A stretch of 64,000 nucleotides of DNA from Mansonella perstans (Eukaryota; Nematoda; Chromadorea; Rhabditida; Onchocercidae), in assembly GCA_037074765.1 (NCBI GenBank), contig JBAMDO010000140.1:1-64000 (forward strand), given 5' to 3'. Below are positions 25,578 to 39,300 of the stretch, in pieces (position 1 is the first letter of the stretch; each line of letters starts with the position of its first letter). The notes beneath the pieces were generated by a model, which was given only the letters and a program-made list of their open reading frames with translations, ran no database searches and had not been told where the DNA came from. Position numbers and translations under genes: made by a program.

Positions 25578-28500
25578 TCATGATGCATCAGTAACGGATT
25601 TTCCCAATCGAGCTACACCCAAAACTGCTAATCCTGGTGTTGTTTCTATAAATCTAATTGTCAAATAGTAGTAGGAGTGACTTGGTTTTCTTTTTTAAGA
25701 AATCAGAAATAAAAATTCCTGAGATTTGCTTGTGGATTCTGGATTTTTAACCATCTTCAACAATAAAATGAAAGAAGATAGCAGTTTCTGGGAACCAACT
25801 AAATTCATCATTGAAAAACTTAGCATTAGTTTTTAAAATCTTATCAGTTCCACACAGATTCCATAGAAATGTCATACCTTGATAATTCCTCTGAGAGCGC
25901 TTGTTTGATAATAGTTGCCTTAGAATACTTTGTTCTGGACTCGATTCTTCATCACATCGTACTGAACTGCAAATAACTGTTGTCATTTTTATAGAGCAAT
26001 TGAAAAACAGAACATTTCTTATCTGAATAGGATTTGAATAGTAGCACATTTCATTTCAGTTCTAATTTATTGCTGCTTCTTCGTTTGTGCTGCTTATCAG
26101 CAGGTGGTGAATGATAATGTTGATGAAATAGCCGAATCAGGTGGTATCCATCATCAGAAAATTAATTGCTCACTTGCTTCGATGATTAATGGCGATAAAT
26201 TGCGTTTTCAGATTCCATGGATTCGTGAATGGTATCCAAATAGCATTAACTTTGATGCAGTGCTTATTCATCGCCCTGATTCTGTAACTCGCTTCTCTTG
26301 TATCACGCCGACTTAGTACTAAAACTTAGCTCAAGACGGCAATGATATTATAAGCCAAAATAAATCAGGATGGAAAAGTGTACGACGAAGTCATCTCTGA
26401 CTACTTTCTGGCTACTTCTCGTTCCTCTGGCTACTTTTCTATTTCATCTTCGTTCCATAATATGATACAGCAACTCTAGCAGCTAACGATTTTTTGCATA
26501 TATGAGTTTGAATAACTATAACTTGTTAGAAGCCATTTCATGATAGATCTCACTAAATTTGATTTGAATAAAACTGTGCAAGAAGAAAGAATTAAGAGGG
26601 ACCTTGTTTATGATGATATGCTACATCAAGTAGATCACCCTCATGGATCAGATCGTAATAATAACATCCAGTAAGATCTTGTGGAAGATGTTTCAGGATA
26701 GATGGTAGTCTAAAAAGTAATGTGTTATACGCGGATGTATTGCAGATCCAAAGTTAATGTTTGTGCATTTGTCGAAGTAAGTAATATTATTTTGATCACT
26801 GCAATAAAATCAAATCTAAAGTTCATAAAACTATATGGAACTGCATACCTAGAGCCACAACGGATTATTTGACCTTTTGGTGTTACAGTTATCTGAAATT
26901 GCTCTTCCACATCTGCAAGAAAACCTGAAATGCATTAGCAATATTATCAGCATTTAAATAGTTTTAACTTTAAGGATCATGGATTATTTCAATATAAAAT
27001 GAATACTAAGAAATAATGTGTTATTTTCAAGCTTTCATTTTTAAATTATTTTCAAGCTTTCATTTTTGAACTATTTTCAAGCTTTCATTTTTAAATTATT
27101 TTCAAACTTTCATTTTTGAACTATTTTCAAGCTTTCATTTTTGAACTATTTTCAAACTTTCATTTTTGCTCTCCTACCACGTATTTGTTTACTTACGCGA
27201 TGAAAATTGCTTGATGAGTAACATGACCAGGGCTGGTTTCTCGATATGACGTATTGAACCATAGCAATGAAAATATTCGTAATTCTGCTCAAAACGATCC
27301 AAATCTCTGTAATTATAGTATTTTCATTAATTAGTTTTCTTTCAAGAAATAATGTTGCGTGCAATTATAATTACTTTGTTGAACGCGGAAATCTAAAGTA
27401 CTTCTCCCAGCCATAATTCCTTCAAGTGGAAATTTGAAAAGAAACGATATAAGAAGCAGCAGTACTTCATATTGTGGAATAATTGAAAAGTTTGCAGCAT
27501 TACTTTGAATTGCGGACACGTAGACGACATGGAAAAGATCGCCTCAGGCCCAAATTCCATTCCGTTTTCGGCTTATAATTTCCTGTGCTCGAACTTACTG
27601 TTTCATAAGCTGAATTGAATTTAGTATAAAAATAATGGTTTATTAAATGCTTTTTTGAAAATAATTGCATCTAAGGGATGCAATATTTCGTACCAATTTC
27701 TGATCAACCATATGATTCAATGTATTGTTAATTAAAGCAATTAATCAAGAAGCATTTTTCCAAATAAAAAGCATTTAAGATATAGTATAAAAAATGGATG
27801 ATTAATTAATGAAATGATGAATAGTTCGCGATCTTAACAATAATTTAATTTTTAAACAATTCAATTTAACCTGAATTGCTGACGCTGATATTTTCATAGC
27901 GCTCCATATTGGTTTCTTTTTTGAAAATAATTGCATCTAAGGGATGCAATATTTCGTACCAATTTCTGATCAATCAATGTATTGTTAATTAAAGCAATTA
28001 ATTAAGGCAATAAATAGTAGTGATTAATACTAATCTTAATATTAATGTCAGTAATTAACGACGATGTTGCAACAATAACAACAACAGTGGTAATTAAATA
28101 TCGGTAATTAAAAAGGTATCAAGACATGATTATGGATGAGGTAAATCAATAAATTTCATGGTACTAGCCTAAGATTAGGTTGTGAAGTTTTTAAATTTCA
28201 TGGTATTGTCAAAGGTCAGGTTGTGAGGTTTCAAAACCGACCGAAACATCAGCGGATCCCGGAAAATGATATGTCTCTCTTACGTGAATGTTAAATGACA
28301 TGAAATGAGCAATTTCATAAGTGGAATTTGCAAATTCTTTAATTAAATCTTTTCAAACGAACATTTCCAAGGGACAAAATCCTTAATCAAAAAATTATTA
28401 AAGAAATAGTTTTGAAAAGAAATGAAATGTATTGCTTTGTTTACCTTTACCTAATAAACAGCTTTACAGCGGAAGATAACTATAAAAAATACCGAGCTAA

Positions 28501-29379
28501 AACATTGTCTCCCAGTAATTTATGCATTTCATCGGAACTGTACAAAATTTTCCCAGATGACACATCAACCACCGCCACAAAATGCTCAACATTCTGCAAG
28601 CAACTTAAATTCTAATTAAATTTCAACTTAAATTCTTGAATTCTTATTTCAACTTAAATTAAATTTTAATTTTCAACTTAAATTCTAATTTTTCTTAAAT
28701 AAAAACGAAGAAAGTTCTAATTAATGTAAATTACACAAAAAAACAACAAAAATTTCAATACGTGTATTTTGCTAAATGTAAACGATTTGGTTTTCAAAAA
28801 TTTTCATAAATTTTTCGTCGGGATTGGAAGGCTTAGAAACAAAAAAATTTCAAACATTCTTGAGAAGTGTCAACAAATCGTTGAAGGTGACATGCTTCGC
28901 GCAACAGTCACAATTCAATTCTTTATCATTTGATGTTCCTGAAAGGTTAAGAAAGTATGTACTTGACTTTTACAGCTCCAGAAATTTTTTAATTCTCATT
29001 TGTTCATCGATTTCGTAACTTTTTTAAATCGCATTTGTCCATCGATTTAGTAACTTTTAATCTAACTTTAGGAATTCTTACATCTGTTGTGATTGAATTT
29101 TTGCAGAAAAAAGAATGAATTAACTTTTTTCAATTAAATTAATGTTCCTATTGAAACATTTTCGTACTCATTGTGTTAATGTGATCGAGTGCAAGTCGCA
29201 AGAGGGAAAGCTTATCGAGTTTCCGACAAAATGTTGAGGGTATCAAAGCGGCCAGCTGTCCCATCAATTCATTCATTCGATCACGACGTCGCTTTTCAAT
29301 TTCACAGTGATTATTGCTGTTAGTAACACGACTTGCCAGGGGTGAATTTGGACCAAAGTTCATCATCCAGTCATCATCA
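25578..29379 (-). CDS. bHLH-PAS transcription factor, BMAL/cycle-ARNT type
   Basis: Exons: 29168-29379, 28856-28938, 28493-28593, a probable exon 27871-~27930, 27504-27597, 27197-27306, 26849-26912, 26603-26709, 26174-26318, 25878-25966 and 25578-25624. The bHLH is NHCEIEKRRRDRMNELM...RKLDKLSLLRLALDHI, with the E-box-reading H, E and R. PAS-A: HFVAVVDVSSGKILYSSDEM and RRSFPCRLRVRNS. The end of PAS-A: EYFHCYGSIRHIEKP. PAS-B: TVTPKGQIIRCGSR, LPQDLTGCYYYDLIHEGDLL, ASYRIRAMNKHC and IPFTNPWNLKTQFIAINH. EKRRRD and RKLDKL resemble BMAL/cycle more than ARNT. The bHLH loop is two residues shorter than in BMAL. Junctions keep phase except around the PAS-A link (about 27930-28492), where an exon is missing or mis-drawn. 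The start is ATG 29366, or further upstream if the acceptor at 29380 is used. Class II bHLH-PAS proteins bind DNA as obligate heterodimers. Confidence 0.85.
27020..27168. repeat. 25-bp minisatellite, about 6 copies
   Basis: Tandem copies read TTTTCAAGCTTTCATTTTTG followed by AACTA, with A/G and G/A variants. They lie in the intron after the exon at 27197-27306 of the bHLH-PAS gene. Confidence 0.9.
27651..28005. repeat. Dispersed direct repeat (~90 bp) in bHLH-PAS introns
   Basis: 27651-27748 and 27917-28005 share TTTTTTGAAAATAATTGCAT, CTAAGGGATGCAATATTTCG and ATTGTTAATTAAAGCAATTA in the same order. The left copy has about 12 extra bases. The right copy abuts the candidate exon at 27871-27930. 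Confidence 0.88.
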
Positions 29380-29525
29380 CTATAATAATCTGATCACAAG
29401 TGACTTTATAAACTTTGAAAACTTGACACTATGATGAAATTGTCAGACGTGTAACATGGCATTAAAAATTAGTGCTGTAGCAGTTTTTGTCTTTATCATT
29501 TAGCTACTTCTGTATCGTCGGACAT

Positions 29526-29640
29526 ACAGCTATGATAAAACTATGATAATTATACGATAAGGATACAGCTATGATAAAACTATGATAATAAGATAAGGAT
29601 TCAGCTATGGTGAACCTGTAATAACTATAAGATAAGGATA
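29526..29640. repeat. Short tandem repeat, ~50-bp unit, 2-3 copies
   Basis: The motif CAGCTATGATAAAACTATGA followed by TAATnnnnGATAAGGAT recurs at about 29527, 29568 and (diverged) 29602. It lies upstream of the bHLH exon. Confidence 0.75.
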
Positions 29641-32600
29641 TTCTATTCACTATATGCAGTATGGTGCATTCCCCGTTTTGGTGCAATTGCAGTTATTGCA
29701 AGCAAGATTCATGGTCAAACTTATTTTAGATTCATACTTTGCTGAATAGTAATTGATAACTGGTAATATTTAATAGAACAGGTAAATAAGCTAAATTCAA
29801 ATAAAACTGTGACAAGCAAAGAAGGAAAGTGAGATTTTGGAAGCAATTCAACAGATTATTAAAGGGAACGGAGGAACGGATAAGACGTAAAATTACATAA
29901 AGCAATAAATTCAAAGAGCCATTTCAAATTGCAAATTTAATACATCTCACAGTTATTCCCAAATTTTTCTTGGGGAACCATAATATCAAGTATTTTTGCT
30001 TTTCTATCACAGATTTCCAAAGTGATTATCCTGATTTAAAGACACGGTTCACTCATTTAACAAAGCAGCTAGTTTCTTAAGTTTAATTTAAAAATTTTTT
30101 TTTTTAAATTTCTTAATCTTCTTAAGTTTCTTAAGCAAATTCTCTCGATTTTCCTTATAATAAGTAATTTGTAATAAGTAATAAAAAATATAATTATAAT
30201 TATAATAAGTAATAAAAAATATAATAAGTAATTTGTGGTTGACAATAGCTGACAATTAAAGTTCTCTTCATTTTTCTTATAGTAAGTAATTTGCAATAAG
30301 TAATAGAAAATATAATTATAATTATAATAAGTAATAAAAAATATAATTTAAGTAATATGTAGTTGACAATGAAATTAAAGTTATTGTGCAACGTATCATT
30401 ACATCCCGACTGTCACCAATCATTTATTTGATCGTATCAGCGAGACTTTCATTTTGGATGACAGCAGATCAGTGATCAGTGATAGTGATACAAAAACTTG
30501 ATTTTTTAATATCTGCATCGGTTTTTTTTTCAATCGTGCAATAAAATCATGCAATTGCTGCTTTGTTTGTAAAAAGAGTTGCGAAGTATTTGAGCTGCTT
30601 TTCGAAATAGTTAGTGGAAGAGAAGTTGATGGTTGAAGAGATGCATTAACAACAGTGGGTGAGGACTTTGTAGTACTACTCGATCGATCTGTCATATACA
30701 ATTGACTATATTCTTAGCTTACAGTTCCACCACAACTATTTCGTTCTTTGTGATACTTCCTCCCTTAACGAAGTCGAAATTTAACCAGTACTGTTCCTTT
30801 ATTTACGAAGCGAGATGAAGTGAGGCAGTTTTAATTCTCACTAGTCTAGATTTCTGTCGTCACCAGTAAGAACAATCTCCTTTAACTGTTAGGAAAAATG
30901 ACCCTCAATGACCCCTCAATTTACATCTTACATCATTTATCTATTTGTCATGTCTGTCAAAGTCGCTGCTGATGGTCAGTGTAAAAATTAGACTATCATC
31001 ATCAATATATATTATATTAGGAAGTGTGCGAATGTTTTTTCCATATAAATCGGAATTATTACAGTAATGGTTTAAAGTATTCAACCTTCAGGCAACTGTG
31101 GTACTATTTATTCAATAACGAAGAACGGTTCAACAGCACCTAACTGTGGTACCATATTTATACGAAAAACGAATTGGTTCAACAGTTCCTCTTAAGGATT
31201 ACTTCTCAATTTTGGCGGATTGTTCATTTCCGAAAATCCATCTCAATCCGGTTAGACTGGTTGACGGACAAATCAATTCAGTTGTACAATACAGTGATGA
31301 TCTTAGACCAGAAGTTGTGCCAGAAGTTGCAATTCATTTTTTGCCCTTCACTTTTACCTTCCTACTTTTTATGAATATTCAGTTTTACCTTCCTACTCTT
31401 TATCTGGATTATTCCTCTTTTTTTTTTCAGTTTATACAAGCAGTAATAAGTTGCCTTTCTAAAATACTGTTTGCTACCACCAATTCATCTGTTTGCTTTG
31501 CATTTTTCATTATCTTAATAGCTTATCGAATTCTTTAACAAATATTAAAGGCTTACTGGCAATACCATACCAATGGTATCCATAAAATAATTTCGATACC
31601 GTAACTGGATTTCTATAGTAGTTTCCATAGACAGCGAAGATAGTAATTTACTTCACCTACTACATTAGTACTTATGACGTGACCGTGACGTGACACTTGA
31701 CTGCAACGTTTCCTATGCATAAGTTGTATTAAAATATCATGAAATAATCAGATTTGCATAGATGACATAAAATTTACATAAATTCCGTTGTTGGTTTGAC
31801 AATAAGTAGCAAAGTTTTTCTAAAAATTTCCAAATTATCGATTAACCACATTATAGCTAGCCTTTTACCGGAAACAGTAAATATGGATGATAATTAGCCC
31901 TGAAAGCAAAAAGCAGGGTAAGTTGCGTGAGCTTTTTTACTCTAACCCTAAATTGTACAGGCGATAAATGTGTGCTCTACAAAGCTGTCGCCCATATAGA
32001 TTTTATTTCTTCATAGGTCAGGGGTAATGTAATGACAGAGCACGCGGTTAATTAGTTCGAGTTCTATGTCTCTTTCATTTTGATCCAGCAGCACTTCTCA
32101 TCGTTTTCTATTCTATCTCTAACATTCTACCCTGTCACTCTTTTCCATCATCTGCTCTTTCTGCTTATCATCCCAAATGTCTCCAAGTATTGCTTGCTAA
32201 CCTAAGTGGCAAATGGATGACCCCTTATTGTCCATAATTTCATCATTTTAGACTCCTTTGCATCCTAACGGCTCTTTCTGTTACATTATCCACTTGATGT
32301 ATAAGAGTGAAACACCAACTAAAAGAAGGATTTATTTTCTAGTAGACGAGGACATTTCGAAATTTCAACTGTTGAAATGAATCAATTAACATTTAACATT
32401 TGGGATGGAATATTTTTTCGCAACTTTTTCATTGCTAGCTACTTACTTCTTACAATCTTCTCACTCTTTGTAGAATACTTTTTATGTTATACTAATAATT
32501 CCATTTACTCATTAATTCCATCACATTGGCAAATTTGAAATTCTCATATTTTTTAAAATATAAAGCCAACAAAAATTTTACTCAAATGGCAAATATTTCT

Positions 32601-33077
32601 CAATGCATACCTTTTATACATTTTCATTTTCTCATTCATCCTCTAAAGTTTAAAACTTTAAAAAAATGAATAGCAAATTTAGTAAGTAATAAATCAGGGT
32701 GGCCCACTAGTATATGAGGGAATAGTTGACAGGGAACAGTTGACATTTTGAAAGGAATGCCTGCCATATTAGAAGGCAAATAATATATTTGCTTATCTAT
32801 TTGCAGAACGTTTTATCAGTTCCGTGTTAGCGACCCAAGAATCTCTGTTCACTTCCTTTTTTGAAAATTATGCAATATATTATACTTAATTTACGTAAAC
32901 CTAATTATTTGAGTAATTAAATTTACGCAATATATGCCATAAATTCAGCGTGGATTATCATCTATGGAATAAAATTCATACTTACTAATAACATTTGGTA
33001 CCAAAGTACTGCATTTGAACTTTGAACTCCGAAACTGATCTCATCTCAAGTGCCATAAACGAACGTATTTGTGAAGT
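29641..33077. other. Intergenic stretch between divergent genes
   Basis: About 3.4 kb between the bHLH-PAS gene (minus) and the innexin (plus), so both promoters should lie here. A minus open frame at 30420-30701 (MTDRSSSTTKSSPTVVNA..., Ser/Thr-rich, then HDFIARLKKK) could be a 5' exon of the bHLH-PAS gene, but its only good donor is out of phase with the next exon. A ~46-bp imperfect direct repeat (31093-31138 and 31141-31186, both with AACTGTGGTAC and GGTTCAACAG) was noted. No RNA gene was recognised. Confidence 0.45.
30150..30382. repeat. ~115-bp AT-rich direct duplication
   Basis: 30150-30262 and 30265-30382 share TAAGTAATTTG, AATATAATTATAATTATAAT, AAGTAATAAAAAATATAA and GTTGACAAT in order. 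It is nearly pure A/T apart from the ends. Confidence 0.8.
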
Positions 33078-36000
33078 ATGTTGGGTATACCGTTTCTGGA
33101 TAGTACATTTCTAAAGATATTTTCACCAACAACATATGATGATCGTATCGATCGACTTAATTATTTTGTCACAAGCTCTTTATTAACTTTCTTTGCTATC
33201 CTCGTCTCAGCGAAACAGTAAGTTAATAATCTTAATTTTCTTAAGAACGCACTTTCTTTATATTTTTATTACAAATTTAAAATGGAAAGATCACTATGAT
33301 ATACTCAGATGATCACTATGATTTTTTTTTTTGACAGTAATTGATAGTAAGCTTGGACATTCCAGATATGTGGGTTCACCGATACAATGTTGGGTACCTA
33401 TGGAATTTAAAGGCGGATGGGAACAATATACGGAGGATTATTGCTTCATACAGGTTTGCTGCTACGTTCTCTGTTCAAGTTTTAATTTATGAAAATGTAC
33501 AAAAGTACTTTTAAACACTAAATTCATTGCCAGTATCGCAAATTTACTTAACATTGAATAAGAAGTAGACGAATGAAGACTTCCTTATATAAATTATTTC
33601 TGTTTTGTCTTGATAATATTGTGTTCATTTTCATGCTGTACTTGGTTATGTAACTTTTTTATGGGTCTTCTATTAATGAAAACAACAGACATGCAAATGC
33701 TTTTTGAATTGAAACAATGGAAAAGTTAGAAAGATAATTAAATAATTACAATAACAAGCTACTACAATTATATTTAATACAGAATACTTATTGGGTACAC
33801 TTCGATGATCCAGTACCGGAAGATGTGAACGATCGTCACGGTGCTGAAATTGGTTACTACCAATGGGTACCAATTATGTTAGTGTTACAGGCGCTGATGT
33901 TTTTCATCCCAGAATGGATATGGAAAACCCTCAACAAACAGAGTGGTTAGAGATTAGATTCCAAATTTTTAAGCATTCTGAGAGATACTAACTCCAGGAT
34001 TTTTCTGAGCTTTTTTATTCGAGTTAGAGTTAAATCTACACTGCTTGATTCCTTCCCATTGACCTACTGACCAATAAAATAAACATGATTTAAATATAAA
34101 AAAAGTAAAAGTATAGATATCAAAAGTAGAGAATGAATTATTTTAGATGAAAATGTAATTAAATTTCGAACCAAAAGTAGCCTTTCGTTGACACCAGCTT
34201 ACCATATATATATATATGCGAAATCCTAAAATTCATATTTCTCGGATTATTTCAGGGCTCGATTTGGATACAGTAGTGAAGGGAGCAAAAAATTTAAGGG
34301 CATCAAAATGTAGTGAACGAAAGAAGGAACTGGAAAAATTGGCATTATTTGTGGAAGAGTGTCTGGAGTTTGACACACCTCGTCACCAAAATCATTACTT
34401 TTTTTTTAATTGTGGCTACTCATTGGGCTCTTATGTAACCTTGCTGTATCTGTTCATGAAATCACTCTTCGTTATCAATATATTCAGCCAATTTGTGATC
34501 CTCAATAATTTCCTTGGTACCAACCATAATCTTTGGGGATTCCAGGTAATAATTTTCTTTTTGGGTTTCTGAACTAGGTAGCTTGGCTTTGCTTCATTGT
34601 TTTTTTTTTCTTTTTCACTTTGTTCAACTGCTACCTGCTGAGCTTCGTAATCTGCAAATTATGCAATACTGTAAGGCAGAATTGCTGCAAGGAGAAATGA
34701 TGGACTTTTTTAAGTGAGGACTTTTTTAGATATTGCTGGATTTATGGCATGGCCGAGAATGGTTGGATTCTGGTGTATTTCCACGTGTAACAATGTGCGA
34801 TTTCAAAGTACGACGTTTAGCAAATATTCATCGATATTCGGTACAGTGCGTTCTAATGATCAATATGTTCAACGAGAAAATCTATCTTTTCATCTGGTTC
34901 GCTTATTAATTAATTCTTCCAGAAAGAAAATGAAAATTGGCCAGGTCAACATATAATAATATCCAAAAGTTCCACAGTAACTAAGAGTTGTCTCCCTGCT
35001 AACCATAAAAACACTCTAATATTTAACTAATCCTCAGGAGAAATATTTACAGTATTGGTACAAAGCTACATTACTATTGTGTTCAAAGGTTCAAGAATAA
35101 TGTCGCTGATTTCCATACTTTGATTAGTGGGGAAATCTAAAGGAGCTGATCTGATCTCTTTCTTCATCGATCATGTCAGGGACTGTGGAAATGTCGTTGT
35201 TATCCGAAATTAAAACATAGATGCTATTTAAGAAAGACAAACATTTATAGGTATTGGTTTCTATTTGTTGGTGCATCTACACTAATTAATTTCGTCTACT
35301 TCGTTTATAATACCATATTGGCCTCAAATAGGGAACGTACAGCACGATTATTGCTTTTACATATGAAACTCGATGAAACCCCTATGGATAAAGCAATATT
35401 ACGTCGTTTTGTGCACAAAGCGCTGCGACCAGGTTTGTTACCATTATCATTTTCACCATCACTAGCAGATGTCAGGCTTGATGAATTTTGAAATGCAAAA
35501 TCTTGAATTGTTCTAGCTAGCTTGCTATATAGTCAATTAGCTTCTCATCAGAATTAGTTGTCTAACTAAAGAGTTTCTAAATTCCTCCTCAGAAATCCAG
35601 TTAGGAACAAACACATGGGAACTATGAAGACACACTGTCATGCTGCTATAATTCCAGTCGTAAAAAAGTTTATACCGGAAAACTGGTGGTACTAACATTT
35701 TTTTCATAAATTTTATTAGCTAATTTTTTAGACGGTGTACTACTTTTACGATTTGTTGATATGTATGCTGGTGGTATGATGGCACGTGATCTTTGTGGAC
35801 AACTTTTCGCCGATTTTTACCGGGAACAATATCACCGTGCAATTGGTAGTCACACAACAAAAAGCGCATCACCAGGTCCTGATGATGGCTTTACCGAAAC
35901 ACAATATGATCCGGAAAAGGTAAGCATACATCATGACAATGTTTCCGGATTATCTTTTTATTTTCAGCTAGGAAAAATGATGATATGATGTTCTCAGATA

Positions 36001-36337
36001 GTGACATGCGGAGATGTACAAAGTAAAAAGAAAAGAAGGAGTCCATATTTTTAATTTAACTCTTCCCTAAGTAAGATTTGAATTCGCTGTAGAGGATGTA
36101 GGAAAACAACCTCGTATGATTTTACTAATTCCTATCTCTACTGAAAACCTGGAAAAATAGAAAAAGTGAACTAATTATGATATATTAATTCCGGAGAAAT
36201 GTTGTTGCCTATTTCGGCTATGTTAAATCGGTGCTGAATTTTATTACTGACTTGCTGACTGACATAATTTGCAGCAACATATTCCACTAATGCAACCAGA
36301 TGCACTTATACGAACGGACAAAGGCAAAGCTTCGTGA
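33078..36337 (+). CDS. inx-3: Innexin, closest to INX-3
   Basis: Eight exons, all in phase: 33078-33217, 33366-33453, 33783-33945, 34256-34545, 34730-34896, 35251-35432, 35732-35919 and 36275-36337. The start [17 protein letters not shown], the block [20 protein letters not shown], the invariant [42 protein letters not shown] and the tail TTKSASPG...YDPEK follow C. elegans INX-3 along its whole length. Four membrane helices are visible. Each extracellular loop has its pair of cysteines: QCW/DYC in loop 1, MCD/QCV in loop 2. Innexins form invertebrate gap junctions and hemichannels. Length is about 425 residues, normal for the family. The orthology statement rests on recalled sequence, so a close INX paralogue is not excluded. 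Confidence 0.94.
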
Positions 36338-39300
36338 GGAATAAACATCCTGATAGTCCATGGATATTACAACACTTAGTAAAAAAACACTTGAATTGCT
36401 TTTTTTCGGCATGACTCACTAGGTGCTGATTTACTTCAAATATATGTTGTTTTACTCCAGAAATGGTATTTCTGTGATTTATATTGAAGTGGCAATCCTA
36501 GACATTCATTTATATTACGTTGACAAATTAAGGGATCCTTATACTTACTTATTCGGCTGACAGAATTTATTGAATCTATTAGCTTTCCTTCTTTTTTATT
36601 CATTAAAATACTAAAATACTAAATTGAACTGAAAAGTAGCTTCTTACTGTGTTGAGGATAAATTCTTTGATTGGTGAAAGTTGTGCGTAAATTATCTACC
36701 CAAAGTTAAGGAAAAAGACAGAACTGAAATGCTAATAACATTTTCTGAACTCGATAAATCGCTGTGGTTTTCACTTCTCGCTTAATTTTAGTTTGTTTTA
36801 ATTGTTGGAAATGTATCTTTTCCGAAATTTCACCAATTAAGAAAAAAGCTGTGAAAAAAGGATAGAAAATAGCAATAATTGTTGAAAATTTATCACTTTT
36901 TCTCTTCCAAATTAGTTGTTATTTTTCCTTAAAGAAAATTTTTTTTCGAAAATTTCGAATGATTTTTTTTCATTTGTCGTTTTCAGCTCTTTTTGCAAAA
37001 GGTAATGTGAATTTTCCCTGTTTCATCCAGGTAGCATTAATTTCAAAATTTGGATTTTTTTTTGGCCCTTGGCTGTATAGCTTTCTTCAGTTAATTAACT
37101 ATTAGAGATTGTTATACTTCTCTCTACAACTCGATGTTCAATTGAAAAAAAAATGACATAGGATATTATAGTTTTTATGCTTTCGATAGTATATTTAAAA
37201 TTGCTATGGAGATATGAACTCAGTACTTGAACGAAATACAGTAGTGATCAAAGCTGAAATTAAGCTTTGAAATGATTTTAAAATGACTTACGTCACGCTA
37301 CTACAATCCACAAGTTTATCATCATTGTGTATTTTGCCGGTCATTCTGAGCAATTTCTCTAACTCTGGCTTTGTCTCCTAAAAAAATCTCTTGCAAATTA
37401 ATTTGAAGGAAATCATTAACCACACAATTATAGGTAAGATGATGATTGTTTGCCAATCTTTATTCATAATTCTATTCGTTATGTATCACAGTTCGAATTT
37501 TTTTTTGTCATATCAAACCGGTTGCAAATATTGTTATACTCTTGAAAAGTAGTTATCGGAATGTTAATTTTTCAAACCTGAAAACGGTTAAATATCATGA
37601 TTTATACCTCAATAATAAATCCTCCTAATTTATCGATGTTTTATTGTGTAGATACAGAGATGTAACAACGAAGTAAAGTTTCCAAAAACGTTACTTAACT
37701 TCCTCTTCAATTACAACTGGCATTTTTATTGAAATCACCGCAAAAATTTTCATAAATATTATCAGATTTCGAAGATCTCGTACCCAAAACTGTACCCCTT
37801 AAAAGCCAGTTCTACTTGCTAATACATAAAATTCCTATAGTAAGTTAACCAATTAATTATGATTAACGATGCTTCCAAAATCAAGAAATGACTGTAGCAA
37901 ATTTTAACTCAGAAATCATTGTTGTGTCAATTGCATTTTTCATTGCCCTAATAATAACTTTGTTTGAAAATTTGATTTTGCTCGTGTAGAAATCACCTAA
38001 CTAAAAAATGCGAAACCACCAGATTCAGAAGTATGTCATAAAAATTTGGAATTAGAACAGCCATACGACGATTTCTCGAGCTTCTCGAGAATTTCTATCT
38101 GTGGAAAGTTTTTGAAGATTATTGCACTAGTATGATCATGATGATTTAAGATAGGATTAGGAGAAAGATTAAGTTTTGAAAATTGAAAACTGAGAGCAAA
38201 TGGAAATATGCTTACCTTGGAAATGAAAGTATTTTGACAACGTCTTGCAAAAAATTCTGGTTTTCCAGTAATCAAGAAATTGATTAGCAATTCAAAGTGA
38301 CGCGGTTCTTAGTTCTTACCATCCTGCAGTTCGCAGGAACGATGATGGGACATGCACACACATATTTTGAAGGTCACAGCGGCTCTCATAAGTTCTCGCA
38401 ATACCAGTTATTGTTGATACATGCGTTTTTCGGAAGTTATTGCATCTTCAATGCAATTTAAGCGGTCTCAACAAGGTATGTATGCCTATAGAATCCATGA
38501 TACGTTTCTTCCGCCTGTTTCATTTACAGGTCACCGTATGAGATTCACGAAGGTGAGAACAACACACTTTCAATATCATGATGATGGTACAAGGATGAGT
38601 AGTTCATATGAAAAGAGGGAGCTAGAGTTAGAAATTTGCAAACAACAAAAAAAATTGACATATTTTCATCCGAAAACTAAAAATTTATGACTGCATTAAC
38701 AGCTGGAATAGTTACTAGCCATTTTTTTAAATCACCTTTTAACTACAGTACCTTACGCAATGTGTGAAAGTGTAATCATTTTGACTTACTGTCTCTTCGA
38801 GTTAGGGGTAGTATGAACATATTCAAACTTATTAAAGTGGGAAAGAGAATTTCTTATTGGTTCGTCTACAATAATCATCGCTTCAGTGTATCGTCAGATG
38901 GAAAGATGGTCGTACCGTAATACACAAAGCTGAAGATTTTCCATTAGAAAATACAGTGTTTGTGCGAAACTTGTTGCTTCAAATGCAAATCATTTAAATG
39001 TTAACCTTTCAACCGTTTATTTACATTCATTTGTTAGTTAGGTTAGCAGTTCAGCACAAAGTTTTTGCTGTTTTGCGTGAAAATGCTAACAGCTTTACGT
39101 CACGTCAATATTCCTGCAATATCTATCCAACTAATGAATTTCATCTCAACAACAAACCATAACAAATTTACACACAGAATCAAAGATGACATTGAAACGC
39201 AACCCACCCACTCAACAATGAACCACCGTGTGCCTTCACGTGTGTATGAGATTTGTTTTCAGGATTTTCCTGCGCATTATATATGATTCATATTATGGAG

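Noticed and set aside
26104..26316. Plus-strand open frame of 70 codons with coding-like composition
   Set aside because: It is the antisense of a confident PAS-B exon (26174-26318, minus) of the bHLH-PAS gene.
30420..30701. Minus frame of 93 codons, Ser/Thr-rich, considered as the first exon of the bHLH-PAS gene
   Set aside because: The only plausible donor (near 30500) is out of phase with the bHLH exon acceptor, so it is not included in the model.
31146..31538. 130-codon plus-strand frame upstream of the innexin
   Set aside because: It begins inside a small direct repeat and ends in hydrophobic low-complexity sequence, with no splice signals or similarity; the innexin starts later at its own ATG.
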